DNA from: Streptosporangiaceae bacterium
GTDB taxonomy: Bacteria; Actinomycetota; Actinomycetes; Streptosporangiales; Streptosporangiaceae
Direction of reading: 5' to 3'
Assembly: GCA_025934375.1 (NCBI GenBank)
Contig: JAICYD010000005.1
Coordinates: 1 to 64,000 of the forward strand
Length of the DNA: 64,000 nt
Part shown: positions 17,235-24,808 of the stretch, piece after piece
Position numbering within the stretch: position 1 is the first letter of the stretch
How the letters are laid out: each line of letters starts with the position of its first letter
The notes under the pieces: model-generated
Databases searched by the model: none
What the model was told of the DNA's origin: nothing
What the model saw: the letters and a program-made list of their open reading frames with translations, nothing else
Translations under genes and position numbers: made by a program

Positions 17235-17567
17235 CGCTAGGCGCCTCCCGCTCGCCCGAGGACAAGCCGGCGGTAAGTGCACCAATCCCCTGCCATTGGT
17301 TTTCCCTTCTGTTTTGCCTCTGGAATCCGGGGCGACCATTACCGTGAATCGCGCCCGTACTTGAGTACCATCGGGGATGGTGACGCGTCCGCGAAAGAGC
17401 CATTTAACTACGCTTAGTAATCGCCTATAACAGGTCGATAACTGGCTTTCCCTAATCACTTAGCGGACTGGCCGAAGGCGTGGTCGACAATGCAACGCCC
17501 CAGCTCACAGGCCTAGTCATCGTTGTCATTAGCGGCCTCCCCGACGGCCGGGCACGCCCGTGGCTGA

Positions 17568-17583
17568 TGTGACTAAGGTCACA
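17568..17583. promoter_or_regulatory. CRP/GlxR-like binding site
   Basis: TGTGACTAAGGTCACA is a perfect TGTGA-N6-TCACA palindrome, the consensus of Crp/GlxR regulators. It is 334 bp upstream of the NlpC/P60 start and 535 bp upstream of the TetR gene. In mycobacteria and corynebacteria, Crp/GlxR controls resuscitation and wall hydrolase genes, which fits the left-hand gene. Confidence 0.6.
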
Positions 17584-17996
17584 GTAACGAACCAGGGTAC
17601 CCAGGCGCTGACCGCGCGCGGCCCCGCTCGGCCGAGACGTTACTATCCTGTGATTGGCGTGACCCAAGGGACTACTGTGACTGCGCGATTCCGCGAGGGC
17701 AAGAAAGGGAATGCGGCACCAGTAAATTTCCCCCTAAGCAATACCCTTCCGCATTATGCGGCCCCAGCTCGAATAGCCCCGAGCTCAGTGGTTTCGCGAG
17801 GCCCTCCCGGCGCAGCCAGGAGTCCGACGGAGGCTGCACAGGTCAGGGGGCTTAGGAGGATTGAGGGATTGACGCATCCCCCGGAAAGCACCGTCTATCC
17901 CCGGAGAATTTGGCCCCGGCCGGGTTCCCCTCATCCCGGCCGGGCCTTCGGCCCCACCCCTCCAAGGGCCGTCTACTGGCAGCTCACAGCCTTCCG

Positions 17997-18028
17997 GCTA
18001 TGAGACACGAGACTCAGTGTCTCATAGC
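17997..18028. promoter_or_regulatory. Inverted repeat, probable TetR operator
   Basis: GCTATGAGACAC at 17997-18008 and its exact complement at 18017-18028, separated by 8 bp. The half-site TGAGAC recurs in the spacer (GAGACTCA) and again as GTCTCA at 18055. It lies 90 bp before the TetR start at 18118, as expected for autoregulation. Confidence 0.72.
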
Positions 18029-18117
18029 AGGCCCACTGGACACCAGGTTTCATGTCTCAAAGTAGCCGCAATACTGATAGAACGTGGGGGAAGGCCAGCG
18101 GCGGCGAGGGGGCGCAG

Positions 18118-18945
18118 ATGGCGGACCGCCCGGAACGGGTACCGGCGGATGAGGTCAGGCAGCGCATGCTGGACGCTGGCCGGGCGATCGCGCTGGAGGC
18201 CGGCGTCGGCCTCACCATTGACCACCTGCGGCTCGAGGAGGTCATCGCCCGCGCCAAGGTGCCGCGCAGCAGCGTGTACCGACTGTGGGCCTACAAGGAC
18301 AACTACCTCGATGACCTGCTCATTTACCTGGCCGGGCCGGGCAGCTTTTTCACGAACAGCGAGGTCTTCGACCCGGAGACGTTCGCGATCCTCAAGGGGG
18401 TCATCGCCGGCCACTGGCACCTGGCGGGCACGCTGCCGGGACGGCGCGCGATCTTGTGCGAGACGGTCCGGCTGGCCGCCGCGCGCAACTACCGCGCCCT
18501 CAGCGAGAGCCCGTACTGGCGGATGCACAACGCGCTGATAGCGACGGTCGGCTCCACGCCCGCGGGCGATGCCCGGGACAAGATCGCCGTAGCCCTGGAG
18601 CACGCGCAATTCCAGTCCCGCGTCTCGATGCTGGGCTTGTTCGGCTATCTCAGCGCCGCCCTGGGCCTTCGCTGCCGGGATCCGGGCCGCAGCATCGCCC
18701 ACCTGGTGCTGACGGGCGGCACGCTCATCCAGTCCCTGGCGATCCGGCACGTCCTGGCCCAGGCGGCCCTGCAGCATACCGCCGAGGCCGTCGACACCGA
18801 CCGGCTGCTGAATTCCCCCGTGCCCGGCCCGGGGATCGACGGGGAGCCGGCCGACTGGACGCTGGCGGCCTTCGGCTACCTGGCCATCATGGATGCCTTC
18901 ACCGAGCTGGATCCGGGCTTCATCCCGCCCGACAGCCCCCCTTGA
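18118..18945 (+). CDS. TetR-family transcriptional regulator
   Basis: 275 residues. The N-terminal helix-turn-helix reads TIDHLRLEEVIARAKVPRSSVYRLWAYKDNYLDDLL (in parts), with the usual RSSVYRLWxxKDxL end. The ligand-binding part is helical and large. ATG 18118 is chosen because GAGGGGG ends 5 bases ahead; an in-frame ATG at 18052 lies inside the palindromic operator zone and lacks a ribosome site. The 12-bp inverted repeat upstream is its probable operator. A 35-codon ORF follows after 9 bp. The regulated pathway is not evident: the next full gene is a lipoprotein. Confidence 0.85.
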   Translation: MADRPERVPADEVRQRMLDAGRAIALEAGVGLTIDHLRLEEVIARAKVPRSSVYRLWAYKDNYLDDLLIYLAGPGSFFTNSEVFDPETFAILKGVIAGHWHLAGTLPGRRAILCETVRLAAARNYRALSESPYWRMHNALIATVGSTPAGDARDKIAVALEHAQFQSRVSMLGLFGYLSAALGLRCRDPGRSIAHLVLTGGTLIQSLAIRHVLAQAALQHTAEAVDTDRLLNSPVPGPGIDGEPADWTLAAFGYLAIMDAFTELDPGFIPPDSPP

Positions 18946-18954
18946 GGGGTCGGC

Positions 18955-19062
18955 ATGACGGTCGCCACCGCTGCCGACGACGAGACCCTCACCGTCACGA
19001 AGTTACGCAACGAACTGGCGCGCCTACGCCGACAAGCCGCCCTTACGCGCTATCGTCCGTGA
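18955..19062 (+). CDS. Small ORF of 35 codons after the TetR gene
   Basis: ATG 18955 has GAGGGG 5 bases upstream, overlapping the TetR stop region, so it could be translated by coupling. The product begins MTVATAADDETLTV and continues with KLRNELARLRRQ, a charged amphipathic helix. No family is recognised. The ELARLRRQ pattern resembles the helical end of IS3-type OrfA proteins, so it may be a transposase scrap. Confidence 0.4.
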   Translation: MTVATAADDETLTVTKLRNELARLRRQAALTRYRP

Positions 19063-19235
19063 CGTTAGGTGATAAGCCGCAGGTGAATCTCGTTTCGCTG
19101 CCTGCGCAGGACGGCGGGCAGGTGAGAGCGTTGACCGTTCACGAAACCGGGCAGCACCGGCTAATCACGACATACGGCCGTAAGATATGCCGATTCTGGC
19201 TGCGAGAACCCAGAGGATGCGGTAGACCAGCGGGC

Positions 19236-20972
19236 GTGCCAGTGCTATCCGCTCGCTCCCCTCGCCCGCGCGTCGCGCGAGCCTGCCTCGCGGGGCTGGC
19301 CGTAGCGCTGACGGCGACCGGGTGCTCACTGTTCGCCGGCTCCGGCGCCCACCCGTCGGCCAGCCAGGCGAGCACCGCGGGCAAGGGGGCCGGCCAGGCC
19401 ACCACCAGCCCCGCCAGCGGGCTGCCGGCCGCGGTGACCCGCCCGATGGCCGGGCCCGCCGGGCGCGGCCCGGTCCCCGTCCCCGCCGTGTCGGTGCTCG
19501 CCGGCGGGACCCCGTCTTCGGTGAGCGCGCGGTTCAGCCAGCAGCTCTTCGTCTCCTCCCCCGTGGTCGTGGTGGCCGCCGCGACCTCCGCGGACCCCGG
19601 GTCCCTGCGGGCCGCCAGCAGCGCCGCCGGCCGCGCGCACGCGCCGCTGCTGCTGGCACCGCCTGGGCAAGCACAGCCCTCGCCCGCCGCCGCGGGCCCG
19701 ACTGCTGCGCGCACCGCCACCTCCGCTACCACCCCCGCGAGCCACGCCACTTCCGCCAGCCAGGCCGCCGCCGTCAACGCGGGCCTCATCGCGGCCATCA
19801 AGAGGCTGGCGCCCCAGGTGGTCTTGGTGGCCGGGCTGCCCGCCGCGCCGTTCGCCCGGCAGCTGGGGGCGGACGTCAGCGTGGTGACCAGCGTGTCGCG
19901 GCTACCGCAGACCAGCGCCCCGGCGCCGTTGCGCGGCCTGGCGGTGCTGGTCCCGCCGCCCGGGACCGGGCCGTCGCCCGTGGTCACGGCGGTCACGGTC
20001 ACCGCCCGGGACGCGGGCGCGGCCGTGATTCCCGTCCCCGGCGGGGATCCGCGCGCCGATCCGCCGGTGATCGTCGCCCTCGCCCGCCAGCGTCCCCGTC
20101 AGGTGATCGGGGTCGGCCAGCAATTCGGCGGGGCCGTCGCGCTGCGGGAGCGGGTGTCCATGGCGGTGACCGGCGTGCAGCTTCCCGGTGGCGGCCAGGT
20201 GGTGTTCCCCGGACGCCGGCTGGTCGCGCTGTACGGGCACCCGGGGACGCCGGCGCTGGGCGTCCTCGGCCAGCAGGACCTGGCGGCCAGCGTGGCGCGC
20301 GCGCGGCAGACCGCGGCGAAGTACGTGCCGCTCAGCGACGGCCTCCCGGTCGTTCCCGCCTTTGAGATCATCGCGACCGTCGCCGAGGCGTCCCCCGGCC
20401 CCGACAAGGCCTACTCCGCGGTCACCCCGGTGGCGGACATCGAGCCGTGGGTCCGCCAGGCCAGCGCGGCCGGGATGTACGTGGTGCTCGACCTTCAGCC
20501 GGGCCGGGCGAGCCTGCTCGCCCAGGCTCAGCAGTACGCGCCGCTGCTGCGGCTGCCCAATGTGGGGCTGGCGCTGGACGCGGAGTGGAAGCTGCAGCCG
20601 GCCCAGCTGCCGCTCAAGCAGATCGGGCACGTGGACGTCAGCGAGGTCAATGCCGTGATCAGCTGGCTGGCGACGCTGACCGACACCTACCGGCTGCCGC
20701 AGAAGCTGCTGGTGCTGCACCAGTTCCAGCTGCAGATGATCCGCGACGAGGCCCGCCTCGACACCACCCACGACGACCTGGCGATCGTCGTGCACATGGA
20801 CGGGCAGGGCACCCCGTCGATGAAGCAGGCGACCTGGCGCGCCGTGGTGGCCGCGCTCCCGCATGGCGTGTTCCTCGGCTGGAAGGACTTCCTGGTCAAG
20901 GACCACCCGATGCTCACCCCGGCCCAGACGATGACCGAGACCCCCACCCCGGTCATGATCTCCTACCAGTGA
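19236..20972 (+). CDS. Putative lipoprotein with cell-wall-binding-like N-terminal region
   Basis: 578 residues from GTG 19236. A signal with Arg residues is followed by ACLAGLAVALTATGC, a lipobox with Cys30 as the likely acylated residue. Residues about 35-90 are an Ala/Ser/Pro linker. Residues about 100-330 alternate Val-rich strands and helices (PVVVVAAATSADPGS, APLLLAPPG, QVVLVAGLPAAPF), reminiscent of the PF04122 wall-binding fold. The C-terminal 250 residues form a barrel-like domain with VPAFEIIATVAEASPG, MYVVLDLQPGR, GLALDAEWKL and VHMDGQG, which recall glycoside-hydrolase-like TIM barrels. Function unknown. Start is uncertain because no strong ribosome site is seen. Confidence 0.72.
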   Translation: MPVLSARSPRPRVARACLAGLAVALTATGCSLFAGSGAHPSASQASTAGKGAGQATTSPASGLPAAVTRPMAGPAGRGPVPVPAVSVLAGGTPSSVSARFSQQLFVSSPVVVVAAATSADPGSLRAASSAAGRAHAPLLLAPPGQAQPSPAAAGPTAARTATSATTPASHATSASQAAAVNAGLIAAIKRLAPQVVLVAGLPAAPFARQLGADVSVVTSVSRLPQTSAPAPLRGLAVLVPPPGTGPSPVVTAVTVTARDAGAAVIPVPGGDPRADPPVIVALARQRPRQVIGVGQQFGGAVALRERVSMAVTGVQLPGGGQVVFPGRRLVALYGHPGTPALGVLGQQDLAASVARARQTAAKYVPLSDGLPVVPAFEIIATVAEASPGPDKAYSAVTPVADIEPWVRQASAAGMYVVLDLQPGRASLLAQAQQYAPLLRLPNVGLALDAEWKLQPAQLPLKQIGHVDVSEVNAVISWLATLTDTYRLPQKLLVLHQFQLQMIRDEARLDTTHDDLAIVVHMDGQGTPSMKQATWRAVVAALPHGVFLGWKDFLVKDHPMLTPAQTMTETPTPVMISYQ

Positions 20973-20989
20973 GCAGCCGAGCAGAACGC

Positions 20990-21029
20990 CGAAGGGGCGC
21001 CGGCCGGGTTTCCGGCCGGCGCCCCTTCG
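20990..21029. terminator. Bidirectional terminator hairpin
   Basis: Perfect 18-bp arms at 20990-21007 and 21012-21029 with the loop GTTT, between the converging lipoprotein gene and RND operon. Extremely stable; no T-run. Confidence 0.9.
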
Positions 21030-21051
21030 CGTCCGCGGCCGCCCTGCCTTC

Positions 21052-24000
21052 CTAGCTGACGCCGGCTGGCTGCGGCTCCGGCTGGGTGACCACGCCGCTG
21101 TCGGGCGGGTTCACCGAGCGCCGGTGGCCGAAGGCCAGGTACAGCACCGGGAGGATGAACAGGTTCAGCACCGTGGAGGTGGCCAGGCCGCCGAGGATCA
21201 CGATCGCCATCGGGTACTCGATCTCCTGGCCCGGCCGGTTGCCGTTAACCACCAGCGGCGCGAGGGCCAGCGCGGTCGCCAGCGCCGTCATGAGGATCGG
21301 CGCCAGCCGCTCGGAGGCCCCGCGCAGCACCAGGTCGCGGCCGAACGGCACGCCCTCCTGCTCTTCCAGGTGCCGGAAGTGGGCGATCATGAGGATGCCG
21401 TTGCGGGCCGCGATGCCGAGCACGGTGAAGAACCCGACCAGGGCGCCCAGCGTGATCGTGCCCAGCGACCCCCAGACGGCGAGCACCCCGCCGACCAGCG
21501 CCATCGGCAGCGTCAGCATGAGCAGCCACGCCAGCCGCCAGCTGCGGAACGCCACCTGCAGCAGCAGCAGGAGCGCGATCAGCGTGGCCAGGCCCAGCCA
21601 CAGCAGCCGCGTCTCCGCCTGCTGCCGCTCGGCCGCCTCGCCCTGCAGGGACAGCGAGTACCCGGTCGGCAACTGCTGCTTGGCCATCAGCTGCTTGACC
21701 ACCCCGGCAACCGCGCCGAGGTCGTAGCCGGGCGCCACGTTCGCGTCCACCTCGGTGAACCGGACGCTGTTGTCCCGCGAGATCTGGCTTGGGGTCGGCG
21801 CGATCTTGATCGTGGCCAGCTTGCCGAGCGGGACGCGCCTGCCGTCCGGCGTGTCCACCGGCAGTTTCTCCAGGGCAGCGACGCTGTTGCGGGCGGACGG
21901 GATGGTCCACGCGGCGACGTTGATGACCTGCCCGCCCGAGGTGATCGTCGCCACCGGCTCGCTGGACATCTCGATGGCGGCGAACCGGCGCACGTCACCC
22001 GGGGTTAGCCCGTATTTCTGGGCGACGGCCACGTTGACGGTGACGTCCGCCTCAGGGACGAACTCCAGCGGGGCCGGCTGCACGTCGACCAGGCCCGGGA
22101 CCTTGCTCATCTGCCCGGAGATCTTGCTGGCGATGCTTTGCAGCGTGCCGAAGTCGCTGCCGTAGACGTAGACGGCGACGTTCTCCGTGGTGCCGTTGGT
22201 GAGCACCTCGTCGATCCGCTCGTGCAGGTAGGTCTGCACGTCACTGAACGCGCCGGGGTAGCTGTCGGCGATCGCCCGCAGCTTGTTCAGCGTGACGTCG
22301 TAGTTGGCCGACGGCGACAGGCTCACCCAGGTCTCGGAGAAGTTGACGCCGTTGACCTCCTCGCCGGGGATCGCGATGCCGATGTGGCTGCCCGCGTCGG
22401 TCACGCCGGGGACCGCGAGGACCTGCTTTTGCAGGTTCGCCACCATGCGGGCCTGGTCCGACACCGCGGTACCGGGCTTGGTGACGAAGTGCATGAGGAA
22501 GTCCGGTTCCTTGAACGTCGGGAACAGGTCCTCGCCCAGGTGCGGGTACACCGTCAGGCCGCCGACGATCGCCACCGCGACCACCGCGGGCATGACCCAC
22601 CTGATCGCCCGCCAGGCGCGCGCCCCGTGCCGGCCGCCGCCCAGCAGCGGGCTGAGCACCGCGGCGTACCCGCGCTTGAGCACGCGCATCAGTGGCGGGT
22701 CCTTCTGCCCCAGCTTCGCGCCCGCCATCAGCATCAGGCCCAGGGCGGGCGTCACCGTCAGCGCGACCAGCATGGACGCCAGCACCGCGAGGCCGTAGGC
22801 GATGGCCAGGGGCTCGAAGAACGCCCCGGTCAGCCCGCCGACCACCATGACCGGGATGACCGCGACGATGTTGATGATGGTCGCGTAGAAGATCGCGACC
22901 CGGACCTCCAGCGAGGCGGCCAGCACCAGGTGCAGCGGCGTGGTCTTGTGCCCTTCGGCACGCCAGGCGCGCAATCGCCGCACGATGTTCTCCATGTCGA
23001 TGATCGCGTCATCGACGACGACTCCGACCGCGACCGCGAATCCGGCCAGGATCATCGTGTTGATCGTGGTGCCCAGGGCCGACAACACGATCGCGGCGGC
23101 CCCCAGCGACAGCGGGATGGCCAGCAGGCTGACCAGCGCCGCCCGCCACTGGAACAAGAACGCGATCAGCACGAACACCACGAGGATGCAGCCGATGATG
23201 ACCGCCAGCGTGAGGTTGTGGATCGCCATGTCGATGAACGTCGCCTGGCGGAAGATGTGGCTGTCGACCGTGATTCCTGGCAGCCCCGGCTGGAGCTGCG
23301 CGAGCGCCTGCTGGATGCCGTTGGTGACGTCGACCGTGTTCGCCCCGGGGAACTTCTCGATGACCATCATCAGCCCGGGCCCGCCGTTGATGACCGCGTC
23401 GCCCGCCAGCGGCGGGAAGTCGTACGTCACGTTGGCGACGTCGCCGACCGTGACGAACTTGCCGTTCTTCACGGCCAGCGGCACGCCCGCCATCTGGCTG
23501 GCCAGGTGGATCGGCTGGTCGTTATAGATGTCGAGCTGCTGGTTGCCGACGTTGATCGTGCCCAGTGACCCGACCGCGCCCGCGTTGGTGAACTTCAGCT
23601 CGCCGCTGTCGATGGCGTCCGCGGACGCGGACATGAGCGTGTCCAGCGAGACGTCGTTGGCCGCCATCTTCGCCGGGTCGGCCTCGACCATGATCTGCTT
23701 GTTGCGGAAGCCCCAGGTGGCGACGTTAGCGACGCCCGGCACCGCCATCAGCTTGGGCCGGATGGTGTACTGCGCGATCATCGACAGGTCCATCGGCGAC
23801 AGTGAGCTGGACGTCAGCCCGATCTGCACCACCCGGCTGGTGGCGGACACGATCGGGTACATCTGCGGGAAGTCGCACCACGACGGCAGCGTGTGCGCGA
23901 CCGCCTGCAACCGCTCCTGGACGAGCTGGCGGGCGTGCAGGTTATCGGTGCCGGACCGGAAGTACAGCCAGATCGCCGATAGCTGCGGCTCGGAGCTGGA

Positions 24001-24246
24001 CCTCACGTCGTAAACCCCGGGCACGCCCTGCAGGGCCTGCTCTAGCGGCACCGTGGTCAGGTTCTCGATCTCGTCCGGGGCCAGGCCCACGCATGACGTC
24101 TGGACCTCGACCGATACCGGCGCGAACTCCGGGAACACGTCCACCTTCTGGTGCCCGATGCCGATCGCCCCGAAGTAGAGCATGACGAATGCCAGCCCGA
24201 CCACCACGTACCGGAAGCGAAGGCTCGTCGCGACAATCCAGCGCAT
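21052..24246 (-). CDS. RND efflux permease, CzcA/AcrB-like (complete proton relay)
   Basis: 1064-residue HME/HAE-type RND transporter with the classic two-repeat plan. It has TM1 near the N-terminus (RYVVVGLAFVMLYFGAIG), a porter domain beginning VDVFPEFAPVSVEVQT, a TM2-6 block around residues 340-500 and a second TM block after residue 870. The TM4 proton-relay motif is intact (GVVVDDAIIDMENIVRRL), and TM10 has AARNGILMI with Arg where AcrB has Lys. Such pumps normally span two membranes in Gram-negatives; full CzcA-like pumps are uncommon in actinobacteria. It is the last gene of a three-gene operon. Substrate unknown: metals or small lipophilic compounds. Confidence 0.92.
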   Translation of the reverse strand: MRWIVATSLRFRYVVVGLAFVMLYFGAIGIGHQKVDVFPEFAPVSVEVQTSCVGLAPDEIENLTTVPLEQALQGVPGVYDVRSSSEPQLSAIWLYFRSGTDNLHARQLVQERLQAVAHTLPSWCDFPQMYPIVSATSRVVQIGLTSSSLSPMDLSMIAQYTIRPKLMAVPGVANVATWGFRNKQIMVEADPAKMAANDVSLDTLMSASADAIDSGELKFTNAGAVGSLGTINVGNQQLDIYNDQPIHLASQMAGVPLAVKNGKFVTVGDVANVTYDFPPLAGDAVINGGPGLMMVIEKFPGANTVDVTNGIQQALAQLQPGLPGITVDSHIFRQATFIDMAIHNLTLAVIIGCILVVFVLIAFLFQWRAALVSLLAIPLSLGAAAIVLSALGTTINTMILAGFAVAVGVVVDDAIIDMENIVRRLRAWRAEGHKTTPLHLVLAASLEVRVAIFYATIINIVAVIPVMVVGGLTGAFFEPLAIAYGLAVLASMLVALTVTPALGLMLMAGAKLGQKDPPLMRVLKRGYAAVLSPLLGGGRHGARAWRAIRWVMPAVVAVAIVGGLTVYPHLGEDLFPTFKEPDFLMHFVTKPGTAVSDQARMVANLQKQVLAVPGVTDAGSHIGIAIPGEEVNGVNFSETWVSLSPSANYDVTLNKLRAIADSYPGAFSDVQTYLHERIDEVLTNGTTENVAVYVYGSDFGTLQSIASKISGQMSKVPGLVDVQPAPLEFVPEADVTVNVAVAQKYGLTPGDVRRFAAIEMSSEPVATITSGGQVINVAAWTIPSARNSVAALEKLPVDTPDGRRVPLGKLATIKIAPTPSQISRDNSVRFTEVDANVAPGYDLGAVAGVVKQLMAKQQLPTGYSLSLQGEAAERQQAETRLLWLGLATLIALLLLLQVAFRSWRLAWLLMLTLPMALVGGVLAVWGSLGTITLGALVGFFTVLGIAARNGILMIAHFRHLEEQEGVPFGRDLVLRGASERLAPILMTALATALALAPLVVNGNRPGQEIEYPMAIVILGGLATSTVLNLFILPVLYLAFGHRRSVNPPDSGVVTQPEPQPAGVS

Positions 24247-24323
24247 TAAAAAGGCCCCCCTAGCCCGCTGCTAGCTTCTGGCCACGGCCGCCTGGCCGCC
24301 CCGCCTGCACCCGCCCCGCCATG

Positions 24324-24779
24324 TCAGGTCTCTTCCCCGACGCCGTTCTGCACGCCGAGGAGCTCTTCGGCGCCCGTGGTCACGACCGTCTGGCCGGGCG
24401 TGACCCCCGAGCTCACCACGACCGTGTTGCCGTCGATCGCGGCGACCTTCACGAAGTGCCGCAAGAAGGTGAGCTGCCCGGTGGGCACGTACACGGCCGC
24501 GGTGCCGTCGGGCTCATACAGCAGCGCCGAGTACGGGAAGGTCGCCTTGCCGCCCGCGTTCTCGACCGGGGCGGTCTGCAGGTTGATCCGCTCCTTGCCC
24601 ACCGGGGTGAGCACGACGCTCGGCACCGAGCTGCCCGGGGTGTTCTGCAGCGACGCGGTCGGCGGCCCCGACTGATCGGAGGAGCCGGTCGGCGCGCACC
24701 CCGCCGCCGCGGCCGCCACGATCGCGCCCGCCGCGAGGGCGAGGGGAACCGCGCGGCGCCTGTTCCTGTTCTTAGCCAT
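24324..24779 (-). CDS. Miniature RND adaptor-like lipoprotein
   Basis: 151 residues from ATG 24779: a twin-Arg-rich N-terminus (MAKNRNRRR), a hydrophobic stretch and a lipobox ending AAAAAGC, then a beta domain. The domain closely follows the membrane-proximal end of periplasmic adaptor proteins: ERINLQTAPVE, the strand FPYSALLYEPDGTAAVYV, LTFLRHFVKVAAIDGNTVVVSSG, and VTPGQTVVTTGAEELLGVQNG. The lipoyl and helical hairpin domains that reach an outer-membrane channel are absent. It sits between the two RND genes, 29 bp after the first and 77 bp before the second, so it is probably their outer-face partner. A start at 24803 is possible but would put charged residues further out. Confidence 0.82.
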   Translation of the reverse strand: MAKNRNRRRAVPLALAAGAIVAAAAAGCAPTGSSDQSGPPTASLQNTPGSSVPSVVLTPVGKERINLQTAPVENAGGKATFPYSALLYEPDGTAAVYVPTGQLTFLRHFVKVAAIDGNTVVVSSGVTPGQTVVTTGAEELLGVQNGVGEET

Positions 24780-24808
24780 GATCTGGGTACCTCTCTCAGG
24801 CATCTTTC

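Larger units (their letters stand above)
17235..18117. other. Long divergent intergenic region (883 bp)
   Basis: Lies between the NlpC/P60 gene (leftward) and a TetR gene (rightward). It is noticeably less GC-rich near 17390-17460 and 17690-17760. It contains a CRP-like palindrome at 17568 and a TetR-type operator at 17997. A leader RNA of 200 nt or more ahead of NlpC/P60 is possible; c-di-AMP riboswitches occur in that position in relatives, but I could not match the conserved core. No protein gene is convincing. Confidence 0.6.

Noticed and set aside
17235-17460. c-di-AMP (ydaO) riboswitch ahead of the NlpC/P60 gene
   Set aside because: Expected from the biology of related genes, but I could not find the conserved core segments by eye.
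17560-18003. 147-codon ORF in the NlpC-TetR gap
   Set aside because: Composition is Pro/Arg-rich, no ribosome site, no recognisable domain, and it covers the CRP-like site.
18456-19235. N-terminal extension of the lipoprotein frame through the TetR gene
   Set aside because: This part is a shadow of the TetR coding sequence; a signal and lipobox begin only after 19236.
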